Source: DATLZU01 sp035573855 (lineage in GTDB: Bacteria; Nitrospirota; Nitrospiria; Nitrospirales; Nitrospiraceae). From it: a DNA stretch of 64,000 nucleotides. Shown here one piece after another: positions 52,869-60,853 of the stretch. The position numbers were made by a program, and so were the translations under genes. The stretch lies in NCBI GenBank assembly GCA_035573855.1, contig DATLZU010000055.1, positions 31,018-95,017 on the forward strand, in the 5' to 3' direction. The notes beneath the pieces are model-generated. The model ran no database searches and was not told the DNA's origin. It saw only the letters and a list, made by a program, of their open reading frames with translations. Every line of letters begins with the position of its first letter. Positions within the stretch are counted from its first letter, which is position 1.

Positions 52869-53156
52869 CCCTTTCCCCCGTTGCGTAGGTTCGCGCCGGG
52901 AGGGTACCATGCCGGACACGGACTTCCAAGGTAATCCAATGGCGGCGGAGTGACTGCCGAGATCTTCCGAACCAAACTCTGACCGTCCTGGAGTACCCGC
53001 AAGGCGAGCGACCGGGTCGGATCCCAGTGGCTGCCGCCGGCAAAGTTGCCGTGACAAGCCGACCGTCTGCGCCTGTCACGGATTCATCTGTTCCAGGCTG
53101 GTGACCGAGTGAGCGGAGTGGCGATCGTTGCTGGAAGCAAAATCAGGGGCTGAGCC

Positions 53157-53456
53157 ATGAGCGAGCCGAGGCAAGGCTTATACGATCATCTCTATGAGCG
53201 GTACGTCCAGAGGCGCGATACGCATCAGGGGTATGAGTTTCAGCAGGCGCCAGTCGGCAATGTGCCGCCGCCCACTGTCAACTTCAAAGAGCGGCTCAAA
53301 TGGTGGACGTGGGATCGTTGGAAGCGTCTGCGACGGGTCCGACAAGAACGAGATCGGCTGCAGCAGGAGATTCTTCGGATCAAGGAGTCGTCGCGACGGT
53401 CGGCGTCCGGGGCGGAAGGCGAGACGAGCGAGATCCGTTCGGATGGTCCGTCTTGA
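53157..53456 (+). CDS. small basic coiled-coil protein, unknown function
   Basis: 99 residues, with an Arg/Lys/Trp-rich middle (FKERLKWWTWDRWKRLRRVRQ) that could bind membranes or nucleic acid and a short helical coiled coil. No signal peptide. It follows a stretch of about 290 bases after the M28 gene start without any clear gene. Confidence 0.5.
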   Translation: MSEPRQGLYDHLYERYVQRRDTHQGYEFQQAPVGNVPPPTVNFKERLKWWTWDRWKRLRRVRQERDRLQQEILRIKESSRRSASGAEGETSEIRSDGPS

Positions 53457-53577
53457 GGGGGGTTAAGATCTTTCGTCGCATCGAGAGAGGAGCGTGCTAC
53501 AGCCGCCGGGGGGCACAACCTGATACGGATGTGGCGATTCTGTGCGGACCATGGCGGGAGGGATGGAGAAAAACGAA

Positions 53578-53751
53578 GTGAGCGTTGCACCGGGACGCGG
53601 CGCCAGGTATCGCGGTCGGGGCGCAGCCGTGACCATCATCTTGATGGTGACCTTGCTTGTGGGAAGCGTGACCGCGCCGCTCGCGCACGTCATCCGAGCG
53701 GAGAGCCCGAAGGAAAAGGCGGAGAATCTCACCCAACAGGACGAGAACTAG
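53578..53751 (+). CDS. small single-pass membrane protein, tentative
   Basis: 57 residues from GTG 53578 (ATG 53563 and 53542 also open). A basic N-terminus (GRGARYRGRG) leads into one hydrophobic segment of about 20 residues and a short acidic tail. GGAG lies nine bases before GTG. It may be a signal-anchored peptide or not translated. Confidence 0.4.
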   Translation: MSVAPGRGARYRGRGAAVTIILMVTLLVGSVTAPLAHVIRAESPKEKAENLTQQDEN

Positions 53752-54338
53752 CTTTTCAAACTTTGGAACTTCGATTAACGGTGGAGGGGAGCACACCGCT
53801 GAGCTTCTTCTTGCTGAACTTGGGAGATGGTTCCGCCGGAACCCGGCAGGCGTAGACCGATGTGACCGTCTTTGGCGCGCCCAATGTGCTCCTGTCCGCC
53901 TTCTTGCTACCTAGGCTAGGCCTGCTACCGCCTGCTGATGGCTGACGGCCTGTAAGAATGAAGAATGATGTGTGAATATCGGGATCTGACTATGCACCTG
54001 CGCTCGGAATGGGATCAAGGCCGGTCGACCCTGCCATTCGACAATGTTCATGCGATCCCGTTGTTTTTCCCCCCGGCCGCCTACCGAAACCTGAAGTTAC
54101 AAATCGCCTCCGACTTGCTTTTGCGCATCCCGTGCGTTAGAGTGAGGTCGCTCGGTTGTCATGGGCCCGGCAGCGGAGCGGGAAAGCAGGAGGGCCTGAA
54201 CCGATGTTGTTTTGGTAGTGTCCGGGATCTGATTGGAAGCCAGACCTAAGTCGCCGCAGTGGTCGCGTCTTCGGGCCGTTCCTTCCTTCGTTCGTTCTCG
54301 CATCCAAGACAATATCACTTTCGCAAAGGAGGAACCCG
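53752..54338. other. long gene-free stretch before the RRM gene
   Basis: 587 bases without a convincing gene; a 94-codon frame at 53965 has no ribosome site and shows no family. The part next to the RRM gene would be its transcribed leader, running about 190 bases from a promoter at 54115-54143, with a pyrimidine-rich stretch (CCTTCCTTCGTTCGTTC, about 54280-54297). Confidence 0.5.
54115..54143 (+). promoter_or_regulatory. sigma70-like promoter for the RRM gene
   Basis: TTGCTT (54115-54120), 17-base spacer, TAGAGT (54138-54143), about 195 bases before the RRM ATG. The -10 is moderate. The long leader resembles that of cold-regulated RNA-binding protein genes. Confidence 0.45.
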
Positions 54339-54638
54339 ATGGGTTCGAAGATCTATGTTGGGGGGTTGCCGTATTCCACGACCGAGCAGCAGTTGAGCGA
54401 GCTGTTCGCTGCGCACGGGAACGTGCAATCGGCGCGGATCATCACCGATAAATTTACCGGTCAGTCTCGGGGCTTCGGCTTCGTGGAGATGGCCACGGAC
54501 GAAGAAGCCAGGGCCGCGATTGCTGCGCTGCACGGCACCCAACTGGGCGGCCGCACCCTGACCGTCAACGAAGCGCGCCCCCAGGAGCCGCGTTCGGGCG
54601 GCGGCCGAATGGGCGCGAACGCCGGCGGCAGACGCTGA
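54339..54638 (+). CDS. RRM-type RNA-binding protein
   Basis: 99 residues: a single RNA recognition motif (about 1-80) with RNP2 KIYVGGLPYS and RNP1 SRGFGFVEM, followed by a short Gly/Arg/Ala-rich tail (RSGGGRMGANAGGRR). Similar to the cold-inducible RNA-binding proteins of cyanobacteria, which work as RNA chaperones. AAGGAGG precedes the ATG. The preceding long leader may regulate it. Confidence 0.93.
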   Translation: MGSKIYVGGLPYSTTEQQLSELFAAHGNVQSARIITDKFTGQSRGFGFVEMATDEEARAAIAALHGTQLGGRTLTVNEARPQEPRSGGGRMGANAGGRR

Positions 54639-54732
54639 TCGAAACGGTCCTCGCAGCCTCCGGGGTCGCCTTCCGCGTCGGATGGCGGCCCCGTTTTCTT
54701 TCAAGCGTTCCGACTGGAGGAGAGAAGAACGA

Positions 54733-55260
54733 ATGAGGCGGGCGGTGTGGGGGGTGCTCGGCGTCGCCGGCTTTCTGGGTGTCCTCCCCGGGAACAGTTG
54801 TGTCCGCGCCGAAGACGGCTTGGCCGTCGCCGACGGGCTCGTGGTCTCCCTGGAGTATACACTGACACTGCCGGATCGGACGGCGGTCGATTCAAACGTG
54901 GGCAAAAGCCCGCTAACGTTTGTCCAAGGCGCGCATCAGATCGTCGCTGGACTGGAAAAGGCGCTGGTCGGTATGAGGGCCGGGCAGAGCAAGCGGGTGG
55001 AGGTGTCGGCGGTGGAAGGCTTTGGCCCATACAGTCTGCGGGCCAGGGTGGAGGTTGAGAGAAGTCACGTGCCGACCGACGTGAAGCCTGGCACGTGGTT
55101 GCAGTCCGCTGACGGCCGGCCGGTGAAGGTGTTGGAGGTGAAGGAGAAAACCGTCGTGCTCGATCTGAATCACCCGCTCGCCGGCAAACATCTCGTCTTC
55201 GACGTCACGGTGCTCAAAGTGGAGAAACCAGCGTCTGAAGGACAGGGTGAAAAGCCTTAG
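54733..55260 (+). CDS. exported FKBP/SlyD-type peptidyl-prolyl isomerase
   Basis: 175 residues from ATG 54733 with a signal peptide (1-22, ending VRAED). The FKBP core has VSLEYTLTLPDRTAVDSN, the GLEKALVGMRAGQSKRVEV segment and a SlyD-type insert in the flap (about 90-140, VEVERSHVPTDV...LDLNHPLAGKHLVFDV). Speeds proline isomerisation in exported proteins. GGAGGAGAG stands before the ATG; an ATG at 54682 extends upstream. It follows the RRM gene by 94 bases. Confidence 0.9.
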   Translation: MRRAVWGVLGVAGFLGVLPGNSCVRAEDGLAVADGLVVSLEYTLTLPDRTAVDSNVGKSPLTFVQGAHQIVAGLEKALVGMRAGQSKRVEVSAVEGFGPYSLRARVEVERSHVPTDVKPGTWLQSADGRPVKVLEVKEKTVVLDLNHPLAGKHLVFDVTVLKVEKPASEGQGEKP

Positions 55261-55293
55261 CTACCCGGCCAGCCCTGATCCCTGGACGTCTGC

Positions 55294-56564
55294 TTAGACG
55301 CGCGCCTGAACAAGATCCTGCCAGTGCGTCGTGTAGGCAGGCGAACGGTACGCGAACTTCGCATGCCAGGATGGAGCCAGTCCGACGGCGGCATAACGGA
55401 TCGTCCCCGCACCCATCCGTTGATTCAGACGATCTAGGGTCTGCATGAGGCGGTGGGATTTCTCGCGATCGGTCGGATCAAACAGGTCGAGCTGTCGTCG
55501 ATCCGCAGGCGTCAACTCTGTCAGCACCACGCCCACTTTTTTGTACCGGCATCCGGACGTGAATGCGCGCTCGACTCCGTGCAGGGCGCAACGAATGAGA
55601 TCGCCGGTATCCTCGGTGGGAACCGGCAGATCGAGAAACACGGACTGCGAGTCGCGCAAGTCGTCCGTGGGCCGGGTTGTCGTCAGGAATACCCACAACC
55701 CTCCGGCGAGCAAGCGTTCCCGACGCAACTTTTCCCCAGCCCGCGCCGTGTAGGCCGCGACGGCTTCGCGGAGTTCTTCCAAGGATTCGAGGGGACGCCC
55801 GAACATGCGGGAGACGGCGATGCTCTGTTTGGGCGGAGGAACGCGTTCCACCGAAAAACAGGCCAGCCCGCGCAGCTCCCGCACGATCCTGAACCCGACG
55901 ACGCCCAGATGTGTTCCGATCCACCGTTCGTCCGCGTCGCGTAACTGCAAGGCCGTACAAATGCCGTGTGAGTCCAGCAGGCGGGCCATGTGCTCTCCCA
56001 GCCCCCAAATGTCCCGGACCGCCGTGGCAGCGAGAACAGGTTCTCGATTCGGCGCGTCGATGAGGTCCAACACTCCAGCGCTTTCAGCGGCTCGTTTTGC
56101 GAACCGATTGGCTAGCTTGGCCAACGTTTTCGTTTCCGCGATGCCGACCGAGACCGGCAGACCCGTCCATTGCTTCACGGTCATGAGAATTCGGCGGCCG
56201 TACTCGGTCCGGTTGATGCGGGACAAGCCGGAAAGATTCAGGAACGCCTCGTCGATCGAATAGACCTCTACCTCCGGGCTGAATTGCTCCAATGTGTCCA
56301 TCACCCGTCGGGACATGTCTCCATACAAGGAGTAGTTGGAAGACAGGAGTTTGACACCGTGAGTCCGGATGAGCGCGCGAATCTGATAGACCGGAACACC
56401 GACCGTGATGCCCAAGGCCTTCGCTTCGTCGGACCGGGAGACGACGCATCCGTCGTTGTTCGACAGCCGACCACGACGGGTCGGCCTTCGAGCGACGGGT
56501 CGAAGACGCGTTCGCACGAGACGTAAAAGTTATTGCAGTCGACCAGGGCGAAGACCGGTTGCAT
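55294..56564 (-). pseudogene. umuC: umuC, frameshifted DNA polymerase V subunit
   Basis: Y-family error-prone polymerase that copies past DNA damage, with UmuD. Its first 33 or so codons (from 56564: ALVDCNNFYVSCERVFD) are in one frame and the rest (SNNDGCVVSRSDEAKALGIT onward, about 390 residues) in another. Relative to intact UmuC, two extra bases (GG, 56467-56468), or one missing, lie between RPVVV and LSNNDG. Otherwise all motifs (YSIDEAFLNLSG, SVGIAETKTLAKLANRFAK) and the C-terminus are intact. It follows umuD directly. The break could be real, a sequencing error or a recoding site. Confidence 0.85.
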
Positions 56565-56571
56565 CAAGGAG

Positions 56572-56988
56572 TCAAACCTTGTGGATGACGTAGGTTACCA
56601 CGCCCCAGATCTCGAAATTCTGATGCTCGCACGGTCGGATCGGGGGATAGCGTCGATTGCCCGCCGTCAGCACCGGTTTACCGTCGACCCGCTCCAGGCG
56701 TTTCACCGTCAGCTCTCCGTCGAGCGCCGCGATCACGACATGGCCCTCGGTCGGCCTCAGTGCCCGATCCACGATCAAGAGATCGCCCGGATGGATGCCG
56801 GCGTCGATCATCGAATCACCGGTTGCGCGGACAAAGAACGTCGCGGCCGGGTGCGTAATCAGATGTCGATTGAGATCGAGCGTTCCCTCGACGTAATCGT
56901 CGGCCGGCGAAGGGAATCCCGCGGGAACTGCGGCGACGAACAGCGGTCGTTCGCAGGCAATGGATCGGTCTGGCTCAGACGTGTACAT
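56572..56988 (-). CDS. umuD: UmuD, self-cleaving subunit of DNA polymerase V
   Basis: 138 residues from ATG 56988 (GGAGG eight bases upstream), matching the usual 139. The self-cleavage site Ala-Gly (FVAAVPAGFPSP) at about residue 22, catalytic Ser in ATGDSMIDAGI and Lys in DGELTVKRL (S24 peptidase fold) are intact. After RecA-stimulated cleavage it forms UmuD'2C. It is followed by umuC after seven bases. A perfect palindrome lies at 57003-57017, just before its start. Confidence 0.93.
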   Translation of the reverse strand: MYTSEPDRSIACERPLFVAAVPAGFPSPADDYVEGTLDLNRHLITHPAATFFVRATGDSMIDAGIHPGDLLIVDRALRPTEGHVVIAALDGELTVKRLERVDGKPVLTAGNRRYPPIRPCEHQNFEIWGVVTYVIHKV

Positions 56989-57002
56989 GGCAGCGACCTC
57001 CG

Positions 57003-57066
57003 GCAGCATGATGCTGCAGGATGACCTTTGACTCGAAATGGTAATCGGAACGGCGATCGGGTGCAA
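57003..57066 (-). promoter_or_regulatory. umuDC promoter with palindromic operator candidate
   Basis: Minus-strand promoter TTGCAC (57066-57061), 17-base spacer, TACCAT (57043-57038). Bases 57003-57017 form a perfect palindrome (GCAGCAT-G-ATGCTGC) just downstream of the start site, 14-28 bases before the ATG. It could be an SOS (LexA-type) operator; it is not the E. coli LexA consensus. Confidence 0.5.
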
Positions 57067-57142
57067 CGGGCGTCGTCGCGCCTTGCAGGGATGAAACGCG
57101 GTACCCTATAGTGAGCCAGGCAGTGCATGGGTGACGAGACGG

Positions 57143-58336
57143 ATGTTGACAGCCTTGCGCGGTGGGCATTGGCCGTCGCTGATTGGGGCCTGGCTGCACT
57201 TCGAGGTCAGCTTTATGACCTGGCTTCTGATCGGCGCGCTTGGGGTGTCGATCGCGGAGGAGTTCGCGCTCTCGCCGGCGCAGAAAGGGTTGCTTGTGGC
57301 GGTTCCCCTACTTGGCGGCGCGCTGCTTCGGGTGGCGGTGGGCTTCTTAAGCGATCGTTTCGGCGCGAAACGGACCGGCCTTGCGCTGCTGGTCGGCGAG
57401 TTGATTGCGGTGATCATGGGGTGGTTGGGTGCGGTTGGCTATGGACAGATCCTGGCGGTGGGTCTGCTCTTGGGCGCCGCCGGAGCCAGCTTCGCAGTGG
57501 CCCTACCCATCGCCAGTCGCGCCTATCCGCCTGCGCACCAGGGTTTGGCGATGGGTGTGGCGGCCTCCGCCAACAGCGGAACCGTGCTGGCTATGCTGTG
57601 TGCGCCCAGACTGGCGGAACTCGTCGGCTGGCGCGGCGTATTCGGGACCATGATTGTGCCCATTCTGCTTGCGCTGATCCTGTTCGCGGCGCTGGTGCGC
57701 AACGACACCGTGACCCTCTCGCGGATCGAGTGCCGAGAAGACTGCTGGGCGCCGATGAGGGAACTGCTCCGGCGGCCGTCGATCTACTGGCTATGCTTCG
57801 TCTACGCCGTGACATTCGGTGGATTTGTGGGATTCTGCAGCGTGCTGCCCATCTTCTTGCATGACCAATATGGGTTGAACCCTGTGGCGGCCGGTTCGGC
57901 GACGGCCCTGTGCGGGCTGATCGGGAGCGTGATCCGGCCGCTCGGCGGGTATGTGGCGGATCGCAAAGGAGGGCTCGGAGTCCTACGCGTGACGTTCCTG
58001 TTGATCGCCGGGTTCGTCGCCGCTGTCGGGGCACTGCCGGTCGTGTCGTGGGCCCTGCTGCTCTTCGTTCTGGCTGTGGCCGGTATGGGATTCGGGAACG
58101 GTGCCGTCTTTCAGGTGGTTTCGGATCGGTTTCCCAAACAGATCGGTATGGCTTCCGGATTGATCGGCGCGGCTGGCGGCTTGGGCGGCTTTCTCCTACC
58201 AGTCTGGCTGGGGAGCTTGAAGGAGGCGACAGGCTCCTTTCAACCCGGGCTGTGGCTCTTTGCGGTCTTGGCCGGGGGCGCGGCGGTGAGCGTGACGGAG
58301 GTCATGAAACGGCAACGGACGACCGTCCAGCCATAG
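57143..58336 (+). CDS. narK: NarK-type nitrate/nitrite transporter (MFS)
   Basis: About 397 residues (GTG 57131 also possible), 12 membrane segments. NarK/NasA-type features: Arg in TM2 (ALLRVAVGFLSDRFG) and Arg in TM8 (SVIRPLGGYVADRKG) that bind nitrate, a Gly/Ala-rich GVAASANSGTV helix and GLGGFLLPVWLG near the C-terminus. It takes up nitrate or nitrite or exchanges them across the inner membrane, central to a nitrite oxidiser. It is divergent from umuD; no nitrogen-assimilation genes are adjacent. Confidence 0.85.
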   Translation: MLTALRGGHWPSLIGAWLHFEVSFMTWLLIGALGVSIAEEFALSPAQKGLLVAVPLLGGALLRVAVGFLSDRFGAKRTGLALLVGELIAVIMGWLGAVGYGQILAVGLLLGAAGASFAVALPIASRAYPPAHQGLAMGVAASANSGTVLAMLCAPRLAELVGWRGVFGTMIVPILLALILFAALVRNDTVTLSRIECREDCWAPMRELLRRPSIYWLCFVYAVTFGGFVGFCSVLPIFLHDQYGLNPVAAGSATALCGLIGSVIRPLGGYVADRKGGLGVLRVTFLLIAGFVAAVGALPVVSWALLLFVLAVAGMGFGNGAVFQVVSDRFPKQIGMASGLIGAAGGLGGFLLPVWLGSLKEATGSFQPGLWLFAVLAGGAAVSVTEVMKRQRTTVQP

Positions 58337-58444
58337 GACGATTCCGGCCGGGATTCCATTGACAGAGGTCCCGTAAAGAAGGTTACTTGGAAACCGCATT
58401 TCTGGTAAGGTATGACCGCGACTCACAACTCAGAACCAGCATTC

Positions 58445-58472
58445 AGAAGTAGGCTTCCAGAAGTAGGCTTCC
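58445..58472 (+). repeat. tandem 14-base duplication before ribBA
   Basis: The 14-base unit AGAAGTAGGCTTCC occurs twice in a row, ending four bases before the ribBA ATG. It may be replication slippage. Confidence 0.8.
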
Positions 58473-58475
58473 GCC

Positions 58476-59684
58476 ATGTCATCTCCCTTCGATACCATCG
58501 AACAGGCGATTAGAGAGATCAAGAAGGGCCGCTTTGTCATTCTAGTCGACGATGAGGACCGGGAGAACGAAGGCGACCTCGTCATTGCGGCCGAAAAGGT
58601 GACGCCCCAGGCCATTAACTTCATGGCCAAGCACGCGCGCGGGCTGATCTGTCTTGCCTTGACGCCCGAGCGTGTCGAAGAGCTCCAGCTTCCGCCTCAA
58701 TCCCCCGAGAACACAGCGACCTTCGGCACGGCTTTTACCGTGTCGATCGATGCACGACGGGATATTACTACCGGCATCTCGGCCGCCGACCGTGCGACCA
58801 CCATTCATGTCGCGATCGATCCCAAGACCAAGCCGTCCGATCTGGCCAGGCCGGGGCACGTCTTTCCGCTGAAGGCGCAGAAGGGCGGTGTGCTCAAACG
58901 AGCCGGGCAGACCGAGGGCTCGGTCGATCTGGCGCGGCTCGCGGGACTGTATCCGGCAGCGGTGATCTGCGAAATTATGAACGAGGACGGCACCATGGCG
59001 CGGGTGCCGGAGCTAGCCCGGTTCGCCAAGGCCCACAAGATCAAGATGGTGACGATCAAGGCGCTGATCGAGTACCGCATGCGCCGCGAAACGTTCGTGA
59101 AGCGGGTTGCCAGCGCGCGGTTGCCGACGGTCTTCGGGGAGTTCGAAGCGGTCGCGTTCGAAAACGAAATCGACGGCGGGAACCATATTGCGCTCGTCAA
59201 GGGGCGGGTGGATGACGGGGCGCCGACGTTGGTCCGGGTTCACTCCGGATGTTTGACCGCGGACGTGTTCGGCTCGCTGCGCTGCGATTGCCGCGACCAG
59301 CTTCATCGGGCGATGGAAGTTATCGAGAAAGAAGGACGCGGCGTGCTGCTCTATCTGAATCAGGAAGGGCGCGGCATCGGGCTGCTCAACAAGATCAGAG
59401 CCTATCATCTGCAGGACCAGGGAAGCGATACCGTTGAAGCCAACCTCAAGCTCGGATTCAAAGCCGATCTGCGCGACTACGGCATCGGTGCCCAGATTCT
59501 CGTTAACCTGGGCCTTCGGCAGATCCGGCTTATCACGAACAATCCGCGCAAGATCGTCGGCATTGAGGGCTATGGCCTCCGCGTGGTCGAGCGGGTGCCG
59601 ATCGAAATCCCGCCGCGCGCGCATAATGAACGGTACCTGCGCACCAAGAAGGCCAAGCTCGGGCACATCTTAAAGAAAGTCTGA
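58476..59684 (+). CDS. ribBA: bifunctional DHBP synthase / GTP cyclohydrolase II
   Basis: Two riboflavin-pathway activities in one 402-residue chain. The N-terminal DHBP synthase domain (1-200) has DDEDRENEGD and the HARGLICLA region; the C-terminal GTP cyclohydrolase II domain (about 208-402) has the zinc Cys site (HSGCLTADVFGSLRCDC) and NQEGRGIGL. Both sets of active residues look intact. It precedes ribH by 100 bases and then nusB, the familiar ribBA-ribH-nusB order. Confidence 0.96.
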   Translation: MSSPFDTIEQAIREIKKGRFVILVDDEDRENEGDLVIAAEKVTPQAINFMAKHARGLICLALTPERVEELQLPPQSPENTATFGTAFTVSIDARRDITTGISAADRATTIHVAIDPKTKPSDLARPGHVFPLKAQKGGVLKRAGQTEGSVDLARLAGLYPAAVICEIMNEDGTMARVPELARFAKAHKIKMVTIKALIEYRMRRETFVKRVASARLPTVFGEFEAVAFENEIDGGNHIALVKGRVDDGAPTLVRVHSGCLTADVFGSLRCDCRDQLHRAMEVIEKEGRGVLLYLNQEGRGIGLLNKIRAYHLQDQGSDTVEANLKLGFKADLRDYGIGAQILVNLGLRQIRLITNNPRKIVGIEGYGLRVVERVPIEIPPRAHNERYLRTKKAKLGHILKKV

Positions 59685-59784
59685 ACGGCGCGAGGCGAAC
59701 GGCTGGAGGCTATGGGAAAGGACAACGCGAAGGTCTCATTTGCCCGACCTATCGCCCATTGTCTTGCGCCCATGACCCGTTGGT

Positions 59785-60315
59785 ATGAAACGACGTGAAG
59801 GCTCGCACGATGCGACCGGCCTGCGCTTCGCGATCGTGGCCAGCAAGTTCAACAGATTCGTGACCAACCGGTTGCTGACCTCCTGCGTGCAGGCGCTGAC
59901 GAAAGCGGGGGCGAAAGGCAACGCGATCGAGGTGGTGTGGGTGCCGGGGGCGTTCGAAATTCCCTTGGTCGCTCGCACCTTGGCGAAGTCCGGTCGGTTT
60001 GATGCGGTGATTTGCCTCGGCGCCGTCATCCGAGGCGACACGCCTCATTTCGACTACATCAGCGCGGAAACCAGCCGGGGGATTATGCAGGCCGGTCTTG
60101 ACGCCGACATGCCGGTGGTGTTCGGCGTGCTCACGACGAATACGGTGGCGCAGGCGATCGAGCGAGCCGATCCGGATAAGCATAACCGCGGGGCGGAGGC
60201 TGCGAAGACGGCCATTGAAATGGCAACGGTGATGCGACAACTCAAAGGCAACGGCCGGCCCGCGGTCAGGGAAAGGTCGGGCGCGCGCGTCGTCTCGCGC
60301 CGTCGAGGCGGTTGA
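59785..60315 (+). CDS. ribH: 6,7-dimethyl-8-ribityllumazine synthase
   Basis: Next-to-last step of riboflavin synthesis. 176 residues with ASKFNRFVTN, VPGAFEIPL, GAVIRGDTPHFDYI (catalytic His) and NRGAEAA. The tail after residue 155 is Arg-rich and unusual. Its stop overlaps a TTG of nusB; real start of nusB is probably ATG 60324. Confidence 0.95.
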   Translation: MKRREGSHDATGLRFAIVASKFNRFVTNRLLTSCVQALTKAGAKGNAIEVVWVPGAFEIPLVARTLAKSGRFDAVICLGAVIRGDTPHFDYISAETSRGIMQAGLDADMPVVFGVLTTNTVAQAIERADPDKHNRGAEAAKTAIEMATVMRQLKGNGRPAVRERSGARVVSRRRGG

Positions 60316-60323
60316 TCGAAGCT

Positions 60324-60779
60324 ATGGGTTCCCGGCGCAAGGCCCGCGAACGGGCCATCCAAGTGCTGTATCAATATGACGTTCACGGCAAGGGCGGTGA
60401 GTGGCTGGACGAATTCTGGAAGCACTATCCGGAAAAGGAAGACGTCCGGGCGTTCGCTGACCGGTTGATCGAGGGCGTGTTGAGTCATCGGGAAGAGTTG
60501 GATGTCCTCATCGGTGCGTACGCCGCCAACTGGAAGGTCAGCCGGATGCCGATCGTGGATCGGAATATTCTCCGGACCGGCCTCTTCGAGCTGCTCTGGT
60601 TGCCTGAAGTGCCGGCCAAGGTCACCATCAACGAAGCGATCGAATTGGCCAAAAGCTTCGGCGATGAGGAAGCTTCAAAATTCGTCAATGGCGTGCTGGA
60701 TCAGGTCCTGAACAAGGATCCGCGTCTTGAAGCCAAGCGGACGGAAGCGGCGGCCGCGGGCGTAAAGCGTGAAGCATGA
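60324..60779 (+). CDS. nusB: transcription antitermination factor NusB
   Basis: 151 residues from ATG 60324 (a TTG at 60312 overlaps ribH). NusB motifs: RRKARERAIQVLYQYD at the N-terminus, RMPIVDRNILRTGLFELLW, and EAIELAKSFGDEEASKFVNG near the C-terminus. Binds BoxA RNA with NusE to stop early termination in rRNA. The following 70 bases contain short GAAGCGT-type repeats. Confidence 0.95.
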   Translation: MGSRRKARERAIQVLYQYDVHGKGGEWLDEFWKHYPEKEDVRAFADRLIEGVLSHREELDVLIGAYAANWKVSRMPIVDRNILRTGLFELLWLPEVPAKVTINEAIELAKSFGDEEASKFVNGVLDQVLNKDPRLEAKRTEAAAAGVKREA

Positions 60780-60853
60780 AGCGTATCTTGCAAGAATGTC
60801 CCACCGAGTCTAAGCGAACCACGCGTCACAAAATACGAGCCACGGGTTAAGAG

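Noticed and set aside
51798..52934. 378-codon plus-strand frame over the M28 peptidase gene
   Set aside because: The minus-strand frame has all peptidase motifs and a signal peptide.
53965..54249. 94-codon frame in the leader of the RRM gene
   Set aside because: No ribosome site, no signal or family, and it overlaps the probable promoter.
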